64,000 bases of DNA, taken from NCBI GenBank assembly GCA_963727765.1, contig CAVSGZ010000007.1, positions 434,001-498,000 on the forward strand, read 5' to 3'. A model generated the notes under the pieces. The model saw only the letters and a list, made by a program, of their open reading frames with translations. It had not been told where the DNA came from and did not search any database. Source of the DNA: FEN-299 sp963727765 (lineage in GTDB: Bacteria > Acidobacteriota > Vicinamibacteria > Vicinamibacterales > Fen-181). The position numbers were made by a program, and so were the translations under genes. Positions within the stretch are counted from its first letter, which is position 1, and each line of letters starts with the position of its first letter. Shown piece after piece: positions 27,865-36,160 of this stretch.

Positions 27865-29160
27865 ATGAAGATCGCGGTCATCGGAACCGGCTACGTCGGC
27901 CTGGTTGCCGGCGCTTGCTTCGCCGAGAACGGCAACGACGTCATCTGCGTGGACAAAGACCAGGCGAAGCTCAGGGTCCTCAGGCGGGGCAAGATCCCGA
28001 TCTTCGAGCCGGGCCTGGAAGAGTTGGTCAACCGGAACCGGGCCGTGAAGCGGTTGAGCTTTACCAGCCAGATCGGCAGCGCCGTCCGCGCCTCGAGCAT
28101 CATCTTCGTCGCCGTCGGCACGCCGCAGGGGGAAGACGGCTCGGCGGACCTGCAGCATGTCCTCGGTGTCGCTCGCGAAATCGCCCGGGCGATGAACGGC
28201 TACAAGGTGATCGTCGACAAGAGCACGGTCCCTGTGGGCACGGCGGCGCGCGTCCGCGAGGTGATCCGACGGGAGACGACCCACCCGTTCAGCGTGGTCA
28301 GCAATCCCGAGTTCCTGAAGCAGGGAGCCGCCGTCGACGACTTCATGAAGCCGGATCGTGTCATCATCGGGGCCGAGGACCCACGCGCGGCGCAGCTGAT
28401 GATCGACCTCTACGCGCCGTTCACCCGGACGGGCGCGCCTGTCATGGTGATGGACTGCGCGAGCGCCGAACTGTGCAAGTACGCGGCCAACGCGCTGCTG
28501 GCCACGAAGATCTCCTTCATGAACGAAGTGGCCAGGGTCTGCGAGCTCTATGGCGCGAACGTGGACGAGGTGCGCCGAGCGATCGGGTCGGATCGGCGCA
28601 TCGGCCCCGCCTTCCTGTTTCCGGGCGTCGGCTACGGCGGCAGCTGCTTTCCGAAGGATGTGCAGGCGATCCTGAGGTTTTCGTTGGACCGCGACTACCG
28701 GTTCGAGATCCTCGACGCGGTCGAGCGCGTGAACCGGCAGCAGAAGACACTGCTCGTCGAGAAGATGGTGAGACACTTCGGGACGCTCGCCGGCCGGACC
28801 ATCGCGGTGTGGGGCCTGGCCTTCAAACCGAGGACCGACGACATGAGGGAGGCGCCGGCGATCACGATCGTCGAGACGCTGCTCGGCCAGGGCGCGACGG
28901 TCCGCGCGTATGACCCCGAGGCGGCGAAGAACGCGGGGCGGATCTTCGGCAACCGGGTGACCGTCGTCAAGCGAAGCTACGATGCCCTGATCGGCGCCGA
29001 GGCACTGGCGCTCGTCACGGAGTGGAACGAATTCCGGGAGCCGGACTTCGCCAAGATGCGCAAGCTCATGAGGACGCCCGTCGTGTTCGACGGCCGGAAC
29101 ATCTACAATCCGGAGCAGATGAGGGCCGATGGCTTCACCTACTACTCGATCGGGCGGTGA
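27865..29160 (+). CDS. ugd: UDP-glucose 6-dehydrogenase
   Basis: 431 residues from ATG 27865. NAD-binding GTGYVGLVAGACF, the STVPVGT segment, NPEFLKQGAAVDDF, and the catalytic Cys in GYGGSCFPKD. Two-step oxidation of UDP-glucose to UDP-glucuronate, the substrate of the UDP-glucuronate decarboxylase at 25507. Overlaps galE by 32 nt. Confidence 0.95.
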   Translation: MKIAVIGTGYVGLVAGACFAENGNDVICVDKDQAKLRVLRRGKIPIFEPGLEELVNRNRAVKRLSFTSQIGSAVRASSIIFVAVGTPQGEDGSADLQHVLGVAREIARAMNGYKVIVDKSTVPVGTAARVREVIRRETTHPFSVVSNPEFLKQGAAVDDFMKPDRVIIGAEDPRAAQLMIDLYAPFTRTGAPVMVMDCASAELCKYAANALLATKISFMNEVARVCELYGANVDEVRRAIGSDRRIGPAFLFPGVGYGGSCFPKDVQAILRFSLDRDYRFEILDAVERVNRQQKTLLVEKMVRHFGTLAGRTIAVWGLAFKPRTDDMREAPAITIVETLLGQGATVRAYDPEAAKNAGRIFGNRVTVVKRSYDALIGAEALALVTEWNEFREPDFAKMRKLMRTPVVFDGRNIYNPEQMRADGFTYYSIGR

Positions 29161-30157
29161 ACCCGGGACGGTCCTGGTCACGGGCGGAGCGGGCTACATC
29201 GGCAGCCACGCCGCCAAGGCGCTGGCTGCGGCCGGCCGATTGGTCGTGCTCTACGACAACCTGACGGAGGGGCATCGCGAGGCGGCGCTCGGCGCGGATC
29301 TCGTCCTGGGCGACACGCGGGACGTGGCGCTTCTTCGGTCGGTGATGGTGGATCGTCGCGTGACCTCGGTCATGCACTTCGCGGCCTGGGCCGCCGTCGG
29401 CGAGTCAGTGCGCGACCCGGCCGGTTACTATGCCAACAACGTCGGCGGGACCCTGTCGGTCCTCGAGGCCATGGCCGCCGAGCGGGTGCCGACGTTCATC
29501 TTCTCGTCGACCTGCGCCGTGTTCGGCGAGCCGCTTGAGACGCCGCTCGTGGAAGACCACCCCACGCGTCCCATCAACGCCTACGGCGAGACCAAGCTGG
29601 CCATCGAGCGCGCGCTCCCGCACTACGAGCGGGCCTACGGCATCCATGCGATCGCGCTCCGCTACTTCAATGCGGCGGGAGCCGATCCCGACGGGCAGAT
29701 CGGAGAGGACCATCGTCCGGAGCGCCACCTGATCCCGCTCGCGCTCGAGGCGGCCAGCGGCGGGCGGCCCCTGGACATCTACGGAGACGACTACCCGACG
29801 CCGGACGGGACCTGCCTGCGGGATTACATCCACGTCTGGGATCTGGCCCAGGCGCACTTGCGCGCGCTCGAGCGCCTGGAGCGCGAGCCGAGGTCTGCGG
29901 TGTACAACCTGGGCATCGGGCGGCCGTTCTCGGTCCGCGAGGTGCTGGCGTCGGTCGAGCGCGTGACGGGCCGGCCGGTGCCTCACACGGTCGCGCGTCG
30001 TCGCGACGGCGACCCAGCGGTGCTGTTCGCGGCGAGCGCGAAGATCCAGTCCGAGCTGGGCTGGCGGCCACGGTTCACCAACCTCGACGAGATCGTGGCC
30101 ACAGCCTGGCAGTGGTTGCAGGCCCACCCGCGGAAGTACGACGGGTGGCCGGCATGA
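29129..30157 (+). CDS. galE: UDP-glucose 4-epimerase
   Basis: 342 residues. NAD-binding GGAGYIGSH, FSSTCAVFG, the catalytic YxxxK in NAYGETK and the FNAAGAD motif. Interconverts UDP-glucose and UDP-galactose. Its start lies within the end of ugd and its stop overlaps the next start (ATGA), so ugd-galE-GT2-exporter form one tightly packed operon. Confidence 0.93.
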   Translation: MASPTTRSGGEPGTVLVTGGAGYIGSHAAKALAAAGRLVVLYDNLTEGHREAALGADLVLGDTRDVALLRSVMVDRRVTSVMHFAAWAAVGESVRDPAGYYANNVGGTLSVLEAMAAERVPTFIFSSTCAVFGEPLETPLVEDHPTRPINAYGETKLAIERALPHYERAYGIHAIALRYFNAAGADPDGQIGEDHRPERHLIPLALEAASGGRPLDIYGDDYPTPDGTCLRDYIHVWDLAQAHLRALERLEREPRSAVYNLGIGRPFSVREVLASVERVTGRPVPHTVARRRDGDPAVLFAASAKIQSELGWRPRFTNLDEIVATAWQWLQAHPRKYDGWPA

Positions 30158-30876
30158 CGCCCGCTACTCCACGCCTGCGCGGCGTCCTCGTCGACCCGCT
30201 GCTGTCGGTCGTGATGGCCGTCTACAACGAACGTGAGACGATCGAGGAAATCGTCAGGCGCGTCCTCGGCGTGCCACTCCGTATCCAGCTCATCGTGGTG
30301 GACGATGGGTCGACCGACGGTTCGCGCGAGATCCTGCAGCGTCTCGGTCAGGAACTCAAGTTCACGCTGGTCCTGCAGGACAGGAACCGCGGCAAGGGGG
30401 CGGCGCTTCGGCGCGGGTTCCAGGAGATGCAGGGGGACCTGGTGGTGGTCCAGGACGCAGACCTGGAATACTCGCCCGAGGAATACCCCGACCTCATCGA
30501 GCTGATCTGCCAGGGACGGGCAGACGTGGTGTACGGCTCGCGGTTCATCGGCCGCCACCGTGTCTTCATGTTCTCGCACTACATGGGCAACCGGATCGTG
30601 ACGCTGCTGACCAACATCCTCTACAACACGATGCTGACCGACATGGAGACCTGCTTCAAGGTCATGCGGGCCGAGATCGTGCGGGGGATGACGCTCAGGT
30701 CCAACGGCTTCGGCATCGAGCCGGAGTTGACGGCCAAGATCTTCAAGGGCGGGCACAGGGTCTACGAGATCCCGATCACCTACGACGGCCGCGGCTACGA
30801 GGAAGGCAAGAAGATCACGTGGCGTGACGGGCTCGCCGCCTTGTGGGTCCTGCTCAAGTACCGGTTTATCGATTGA
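30154..30876 (+). CDS. GT2 glycosyltransferase (dolichol-phosphate-mannose-synthase-like)
   Basis: 240 residues from ATG 30154. SVVMAVYNERETIEEIV, DDGSTDGS and the metal-binding QDADLEY are GT2 motifs; GNRGKGAALRRGF-type segment and ETCFKVMR match polyprenyl-phosphate glycosyltransferases. It likely charges undecaprenyl phosphate with a sugar at the inner membrane. Coupled to galE and to the exporter. Confidence 0.88.
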   Translation: MTPATPRLRGVLVDPLLSVVMAVYNERETIEEIVRRVLGVPLRIQLIVVDDGSTDGSREILQRLGQELKFTLVLQDRNRGKGAALRRGFQEMQGDLVVVQDADLEYSPEEYPDLIELICQGRADVVYGSRFIGRHRVFMFSHYMGNRIVTLLTNILYNTMLTDMETCFKVMRAEIVRGMTLRSNGFGIEPELTAKIFKGGHRVYEIPITYDGRGYEEGKKITWRDGLAALWVLLKYRFID

Positions 30877-32645
30877 ACCCGTTCCTTCGCCTGCTCCGAT
30901 TCTCCCGGCCCTACCGCTGGCGACTCGTGGCCGCCTTCGCGTGGATGATCCTGTACGCGCTCGGGGCGGCTGGTCTGGCCCGGCTGATCCAGAACGTCTT
31001 CGACGAGGTGCTCAGGAACGGCCAGCACCTGCTGCTGGTGGCCGTCGGGATGATGGCCGCGGGCCTGGCGAAGGGACTCGGCGGATACTTCTCCGCCTAT
31101 TTGATGTCAGACGTCGGGCAGCGCGTCGTGAAGGACGTGCGCAACAACCTGTTCGGCCACATGCTGAGCCAGTCGGCGGCGTTCTTCGCCCGCCGAAGCT
31201 CGGGCCAGCTCACCTCGCGCATTTCGAACGATGTCGGCCAGATCCAGCAGGCCGTGTCCGAGACGATCGGGGACCTGCTGCGCGAGTCGCTGGCGCTCAT
31301 CGGGTACCTGGGGCTGCTGTTCTACTACGACGCGAAACTGGCGGTCGTGTTCCTGGCCGGAGCCCCGCTCGTCGTCTACCCGCTGGCGCGGCTCGGGCGG
31401 CGGCTGCGCCGCACGGCACGGAGCAGCCAGGAGGAGCAGGAACGGTTGTCGCACGTGAGCGTCGAGGCCTTCACCGGGCACCGAATCGTCAAGGCGTTCG
31501 CCGCCGAAGCGCGCGAGGCCGCCCGGTTCGGCCGGGCCTCCGAGCGGCTCTACCGCGCGAACATGAAAGTCACGGCCGCGCTCTCCGCGCTGCCGGGAAT
31601 CATGGAGATTCTCGGCGGTGTCGGCATGGCCGCCGCGTTGTGGTACGGGGTTCGCGAGATCTCGAGCGGGAGGCTGACGCCGGGGCAGTTCACCTCGTTC
31701 TTTGCGGCGATGTTCCTGATGTACGGGCCCGCCAAGAAGCTCAGCCGGGTGAACGCCAGCCTTCAGCAGGCCAGCGCCGCGTCGGAGCGGATCTTCGAGA
31801 TCCTGGACCTGCACTCCGAAGTGGTGGACCGGCCGGGCGCCGTGGCGCTGACCGGCCTGCTGCGCGAGATTGAGTTCCGCGACGTCGGCTTCCGGTACGA
31901 CGACGACCGCACGGGCCCCATTCTGCGCGGCGTCTCGCTGACCGTCAGGCGGGGGCAGATGGTCGCCATCGTGGGGCGCAGCGGCGCGGGCAAGACCACG
32001 CTCGTCAACCTGCTGCCGCGGTTCTTCGACGTCACCGCCGGCTCGATCGCCATCGACGCCGTCGACATCCGCGACGTCACCCTGCGGTCGCTGCGGTCTC
32101 AGATCGGCGTCGTCACGCAGGAGACCGTGCTGTTTGACGACACGATTGCGGGCAACATCGCCTACGGCTCGGAAGGGGCGAGCCGCGAGGCGATCGAGGC
32201 CGCCGCGCGATCGGCGCACGCGCACGACTTCATCGCGGCGATGCCGCAGGGCTATGAGACGATGATCGGAGAGCGGGGCCAGCGGCTGTCCGGCGGCCAG
32301 CGCCAGCGCCTCGCCATCGCACGGGCTCTGCTGAAGAACTCGCCGATCCTGATCCTGGACGAAGCGACCTCGTCGCTCGATGCCGAGTCCGAGCGGCTGG
32401 TGCAGGAGGCGCTCGCCAACCTGATGGCGAACCGCACCGCGATCGTGATCGCGCACCGGCTGTCGACGATTCGCCGGGCGGACTTGATCGTGGTGCTCGA
32501 ACGAGGAAGGATCGTGGAGGCGGGCCGGCACGAGGATCTGCTCGAGCGCCAGGGGGGCGCCTACGCGCAGCTGTACGCCATGCAACTGGCGGTCGAGCGG
32601 CGGCCGGAGAATCCCGAATCCCGAATCCTGAATCCTGAATCCTGA
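30873..32645 (+). CDS. MsbA-like ABC exporter (fused membrane and ATPase domains)
   Basis: 590 residues from TTG 30873, whose TTGA overlaps the stop of the GT2 gene. Six-helix membrane domain (~1-310) and ATPase with Walker A GRSGAGKTT, signature LSGGQRQRLAIARALL and Walker B LILDEATSS. Probably flips a lipid-linked glycan or lipid A core. The last residues (ENPESRILNPES) are encoded by a heptanucleotide tandem repeat and are not part of the family. Confidence 0.9.
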   Translation: MNPFLRLLRFSRPYRWRLVAAFAWMILYALGAAGLARLIQNVFDEVLRNGQHLLLVAVGMMAAGLAKGLGGYFSAYLMSDVGQRVVKDVRNNLFGHMLSQSAAFFARRSSGQLTSRISNDVGQIQQAVSETIGDLLRESLALIGYLGLLFYYDAKLAVVFLAGAPLVVYPLARLGRRLRRTARSSQEEQERLSHVSVEAFTGHRIVKAFAAEAREAARFGRASERLYRANMKVTAALSALPGIMEILGGVGMAAALWYGVREISSGRLTPGQFTSFFAAMFLMYGPAKKLSRVNASLQQASAASERIFEILDLHSEVVDRPGAVALTGLLREIEFRDVGFRYDDDRTGPILRGVSLTVRRGQMVAIVGRSGAGKTTLVNLLPRFFDVTAGSIAIDAVDIRDVTLRSLRSQIGVVTQETVLFDDTIAGNIAYGSEGASREAIEAAARSAHAHDFIAAMPQGYETMIGERGQRLSGGQRQRLAIARALLKNSPILILDEATSSLDAESERLVQEALANLMANRTAIVIAHRLSTIRRADLIVVLERGRIVEAGRHEDLLERQGGAYAQLYAMQLAVERRPENPESRILNPES

Positions 32646-32650
32646 GTCCC
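32609..32650 (+). repeat. heptamer tandem repeat GAATCC(C/T), six copies
   Basis: Units at 32609, 32616, 32623, 32630, 32637 and 32644 (last one GAGTCCC). It encodes the C-terminal tail and stop of the ABC exporter. Since 7 is not a multiple of 3, copy-number change would alter the tail and stop codon. Confidence 0.9.
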
Positions 32651-32661
32651 GTGTGGTGCCT

Positions 32662-33552
32662 ATGTTCCGCTCCATGACCGGTTTCGCGTCGTTGACCAGG
32701 GAAGACCCGCAGGCCACCGTCGGCGTGACGCTCCGCGCCGTCAACCATCGGTACTTCGACGCGCAGGTGCGGCTGCCGCAGGGGCTTCTCGCTTCGGAGG
32801 CCAGGCTCAGGGGCCTGCTGCAGCGCCACATCGCGCGCGGGCGCGTCGAGCTGAGCGTGTCGGTGCAGTTGCGGGAGCCGCCGGCCCCCGAGATCGAACT
32901 GCATGAGGCGTTCGTGCGTCGGTTGGGCGAGGCCATCGACCGGGCGCGCGCCCAGGGCGTGGTCAGCGGCAGCCTGACGCCCGGCGATCTCGTGCGAATC
33001 CCGCAGGCGATCGTCTTCCGCGAACAGCCGGCCGAGTCGCCCGAGGCCGCCGCCTCGCTTGTGGGACTGGTGGAAGCGGCCGTCGAGGAGGCCATCGCGG
33101 CCCTCGACGCCATGCGGGTTCGCGAGGGTGAGCATCTCCGGAACGACCTCGACGAACGGAGAGCGATGCTCTCGGGGCTCATCGAGCGCATTGCCGGGGC
33201 CGCCGCCGGGGGACGAGGCGAGTTCGAGGCCAGGCTCAGCGAGCGCGTCAAGGAGCTGAGCCGCGACCTGCCGGCCGATCCGGCGGCCATCGCCCAGGAG
33301 ATCGTGCGCGCGGCCGGCCGGTCGGACATCAGCGAGGAGGTCGTGCGGTTCCGGGCCCACCTGGCGCACTGGACCGTGATTGCCGAGGGCGAGGAGCCGT
33401 GCGGCCGCAAGTTCGACTTCCTGCTGCAGGAGATGAACCGCGAGGTCAACACCATCGGCTCGAAGGCCGACGGCCTCGCGGTCACCGAACTCATCGTCAC
33501 CGCCAAGGCCGAACTGGAGAAGATGCGGGAACAGGTGCAGAATGTCGAATAG
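32662..33552 (+). CDS. yicC: YicC-family endoribonuclease
   Basis: 296 residues. N-terminal MFRSMTGFA, VNHRYFD and the C-terminal segment GRKFDFLLQEMNREVNTIGSKA are diagnostic. YicC proteins are RNases acting on structured RNAs and small RNAs. ATG 32662 gives the typical N-terminus; GTG 32653 is an alternative. Overlaps gmk by 11 nt, the usual yicC-gmk arrangement. Confidence 0.92.
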   Translation: MFRSMTGFASLTREDPQATVGVTLRAVNHRYFDAQVRLPQGLLASEARLRGLLQRHIARGRVELSVSVQLREPPAPEIELHEAFVRRLGEAIDRARAQGVVSGSLTPGDLVRIPQAIVFREQPAESPEAAASLVGLVEAAVEEAIAALDAMRVREGEHLRNDLDERRAMLSGLIERIAGAAAGGRGEFEARLSERVKELSRDLPADPAAIAQEIVRAAGRSDISEEVVRFRAHLAHWTVIAEGEEPCGRKFDFLLQEMNREVNTIGSKADGLAVTELIVTAKAELEKMREQVQNVE

Positions 33553-34189
33553 GCGCGGTCGCTTGTTCATCCTGTCGGCGCCGTCGGGCGCCGGGAAGAC
33601 CACGGTCGCCCGGCGAGTAGTGGAGACGACCGGCGGCGTCGGAATTTCAAGGTCCTACACGTCGCGGCCGGCTCGGGCCGGCGAGCGCGACGGTGTCGAC
33701 TACAACTTCGTCAGCGTCGATCGCTTCCGCCAGCTTCGCGACGCGGGGGCGTTTCTCGAGTGGGCGGAGGTCTTCGGCGACTTCTACGGCACCGGGGCCT
33801 CCGACACGCAGGCGAGGCTGGCGGCGGGCGACGACCTGGTGCTGGTCATCGACGTGCAGGGCGCGAGGAAGGTCCGGCAGGCCGGCGTCCCGAGCGTCGG
33901 CATCTTCCTGATGCCGCCCTCCTACGCCGTGCTCGAAGAGCGTCTGCGCGGGCGTGGCCGCGACCCCGAGGCGGCGATCCTCCGCAGGCTCGTGATCGCA
34001 CGGGAAGAGATCCGGGCGTTCGTCGAGTACGACTACGTGGTCGTCAACGACGAGATCGAGGCGTGCGCGGACCGCGTGAGGGCGATCCTGCTCGCCGAAC
34101 GCTCGCGCCGCGCAACCATGGTTGCGGCGGCCGAGGATGTCGTCTCCACGTTTGCTCCGCCGCCGCAGGGGCGCGGGCCAGGAGCCTGA
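33542..34189 (+). CDS. gmk: guanylate kinase
   Basis: 215 residues. P-loop APSGAGKTT, SRSYTSRPAR-type GMP-binding segment, and VIDVQGARKV. Phosphorylates GMP to GDP. The last ~25 residues (after RRATMVAA) are Pro/Gly-rich and extend past the fold. The gene is followed directly by coaBC; rpoZ, often found between them, is not here. Confidence 0.94.
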   Translation: MSNRRGRLFILSAPSGAGKTTVARRVVETTGGVGISRSYTSRPARAGERDGVDYNFVSVDRFRQLRDAGAFLEWAEVFGDFYGTGASDTQARLAAGDDLVLVIDVQGARKVRQAGVPSVGIFLMPPSYAVLEERLRGRGRDPEAAILRRLVIAREEIRAFVEYDYVVVNDEIEACADRVRAILLAERSRRATMVAAAEDVVSTFAPPPQGRGPGA

Positions 34190-34199
34190 GGACGCGCGT

Positions 34200-35438
34200 A
34201 TGTCGAAGATTGCGCTCGGCGTGACCGGCGGCATCGGGGCGTACAAGGCGGTCGAGGTCGCGCGGGGACTGCAGAAGGCCGGCCACGACGTCGTCGTGGT
34301 GATGACGAAGGCCGCCACCGAGTTCGTCGGCCCGCTCACCTTCGAGGCCATCACGCGCCACCGCGTGATCACGGGGCAGTTCGAGCCGGGCGCGAACGCG
34401 GACATCGAGCACATCGCGCTCGCCTCGTCGATCGACCTGCTGCTCGTGGCGCCGGCGACGGCCAACAGCATCGGCAAGTTCGCCGGCGGCATCGCCGACG
34501 ATTTCCTCGGCTCGCTCTACCTCGCGACACCGGCGCCCGTGCTGCTGGCGCCGGCCATGAACTCGAACATGTGGGCTCACGAGGCCGTCCAGGGGAACCT
34601 CCGGACGCTTCGCGCGCGCGGCGTCAGGATCGTCGAGCCCGGGGAGGGGTTCCTGGCCTGCGGATGGACTGGGCCCGGGCGGCTGGCTGAGCCGCCCGAG
34701 ATCGTCGCGGCCGCCGAGGCGATCCTGCGCCCGACGCAGACGCTGGCGGGCAGAAGCGTGCTGGTCAGCGCCGGACCGACATTCGAGGACATCGACCCCG
34801 TCAGGTTCATCGGCAACAGGTCCAGCGGGCGCATGGGATACGCAGTCGCGGCCGAGGCCGCCCGCAGGGGCGCTCACGTCACATTGGTGTCGGGGCCGAC
34901 GACGATCCCGGCGCCAGACGGGGTGGAGGTGGTGCGCGTGCGCACGGCGATGGAGATGCATGAGGCTGTCGTGAGACTCGTGCCGGGAACCGACATGGTG
35001 GTCATGGCGGCGGCCGTCGCCGACTACGCGCCGGTGAGGGCCCCCGAGAAGATTGCGAAGGAAGGCGATGAACTGGTGCTGCGCATGGCGCGGACGCCGG
35101 ACATCCTCGCAGAGCTGGGCGCGCGGCGGGCGGCTGGAGAATGGCCGCGCACGGTGCTGGTCGGCTTCGCCGCCGAGACGAGCGATGTAGTGGCGCGCGC
35201 CCGCGACAAGCGGCGCCGCAAGCAGGTGGACCTGATCGTCGTCAACGACGTGTCGCACATGGACCGCGGGTTCGACGCCGAGTCGAACGCCGTCACGATG
35301 ATCGCGGCGGACGGCGAGGAAGAGGTCACGCTGCGCCCGAAGGCGGACGTGGCCAGGGCGATTCTCGACAGGGTCGAGCGGATGCTGCCTGCCGCTGTCG
35401 TGAAGCGGCCGCCGGTGCCGCATGCGGACGGAGAGTGA
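34200..35438 (+). CDS. coaBC: bifunctional phosphopantothenoylcysteine decarboxylase / synthetase
   Basis: 412 residues from ATG 34200. CoaC part: GVTGGIGAYKA, the FMN-binding PAMNSNMW and the catalytic Cys in FLACGWTGPGRL. CoaB part: SAGPTFEDIDPVRFIGNRSSGRMG and MAAAVADYAP. Two steps of coenzyme A synthesis in the cytoplasm. Confidence 0.95.
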   Translation: MSKIALGVTGGIGAYKAVEVARGLQKAGHDVVVVMTKAATEFVGPLTFEAITRHRVITGQFEPGANADIEHIALASSIDLLLVAPATANSIGKFAGGIADDFLGSLYLATPAPVLLAPAMNSNMWAHEAVQGNLRTLRARGVRIVEPGEGFLACGWTGPGRLAEPPEIVAAAEAILRPTQTLAGRSVLVSAGPTFEDIDPVRFIGNRSSGRMGYAVAAEAARRGAHVTLVSGPTTIPAPDGVEVVRVRTAMEMHEAVVRLVPGTDMVVMAAAVADYAPVRAPEKIAKEGDELVLRMARTPDILAELGARRAAGEWPRTVLVGFAAETSDVVARARDKRRRKQVDLIVVNDVSHMDRGFDAESNAVTMIAADGEEEVTLRPKADVARAILDRVERMLPAAVVKRPPVPHADGE

Positions 35439-35439
35439 C

Positions 35440-36159
35440 GTGGACCCCCGCGAACAGCTGGCCGAACAGTTGACGTTCCTGATCGAGCTGGGCGTGGACG
35501 GCTTCAGCCGCGACCCCGCCTGGCGCGGTTCTGCCCGGGACCAGCAGATAGCGCAGGGCTTTAGCCCTGCGCCGGGCAGCCCCGAATCCCTCCCCTCCAT
35601 ACGCACGGACCTCGGTGACTGCACGCGCTGCAAGCTGGCGACGCTCGGCCGGCGGCAGATCGTCTTCGGCGTGGGGAACCCCCGCGCGCGGCTGATGTTC
35701 ATCGGCGAGGCCCCCGGCCGCGACGAAGACATCCAGGGCATTCCCTTTGTCGGACGCGCCGGGCAGTTGCTCACGAAGATGATCGAGGCGATCGGCCTCA
35801 AGCGGGAGGACGTCTACATCGCCAACGTCATCAAGTGCCGTCCGCCCGAGAACCGGAACCCCGAGCCCGACGAAGTCGCCTCGTGCGAACCGTTTCTCTT
35901 CCGCCAGGTCGAGTCCATCAGCCCGGTGGTGATCGTGGCGCTCGGGACGTTCGCCGCCCAGGCGCTCCTCAAGTCGCAGGACACGATCTCGAGGCTTCGG
36001 GGCCGTGTCTACCGCTACGGCGGCGCTCAACTCGTGCCGACGTTTCACCCCGCTTACCTCCTGCGAAGCCCGGACAAGAAGCGAGACGCGTGGGAGGACC
36101 TCAAGCGAGCCAAGAGCCTGCTCGACGCCGCCGCGGCGGACACCAGCCGGCAGGCGTAG
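35440..36159 (+). CDS. family 4 uracil-DNA glycosylase ([4Fe-4S]) carrying an in-frame repeat insertion
   Basis: 239 residues from GTG 35440, directly after the coaBC stop. CTRCKLA and the later Cys pair in KCRPPENRNP and SCEPFLF ligate the Fe-S cluster; GEAPGRDEDIQGIPFVGRAGQLL is the active-site motif and TFHPAYLLR the C-terminal one. It removes uracil from DNA. Between the N-terminal helix and the first Cys, ~15 residues (ARDQQIAQGFSPAPGS) are encoded by a dispersed hairpin repeat. The insertion keeps the frame and lies before the catalytic fold. Confidence 0.92.
   Translation: MDPREQLAEQLTFLIELGVDGFSRDPAWRGSARDQQIAQGFSPAPGSPESLPSIRTDLGDCTRCKLATLGRRQIVFGVGNPRARLMFIGEAPGRDEDIQGIPFVGRAGQLLTKMIEAIGLKREDVYIANVIKCRPPENRNPEPDEVASCEPFLFRQVESISPVVIVALGTFAAQALLKSQDTISRLRGRVYRYGGAQLVPTFHPAYLLRSPDKKRDAWEDLKRAKSLLDAAAADTSRQA
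35531..35580. repeat. dispersed REP-like hairpin inside the uracil-DNA glycosylase gene
   Basis: Inner palindrome GCGCAGGGCT / AGCCCTGCGC (35551-35572) nested in an outer pair CTGCCCGG (35531-35538) / CCGGGCAG (35572-35579). The same core is found in opposite orientation at 5993-6014, with the shared flank TATCTG. Confidence 0.75.
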
Positions 36160-36160
36160 C

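Noticed and set aside
31107..33506. 799-codon open frame on the minus strand
   Set aside because: Antisense to the ABC exporter and yicC; no family motif.
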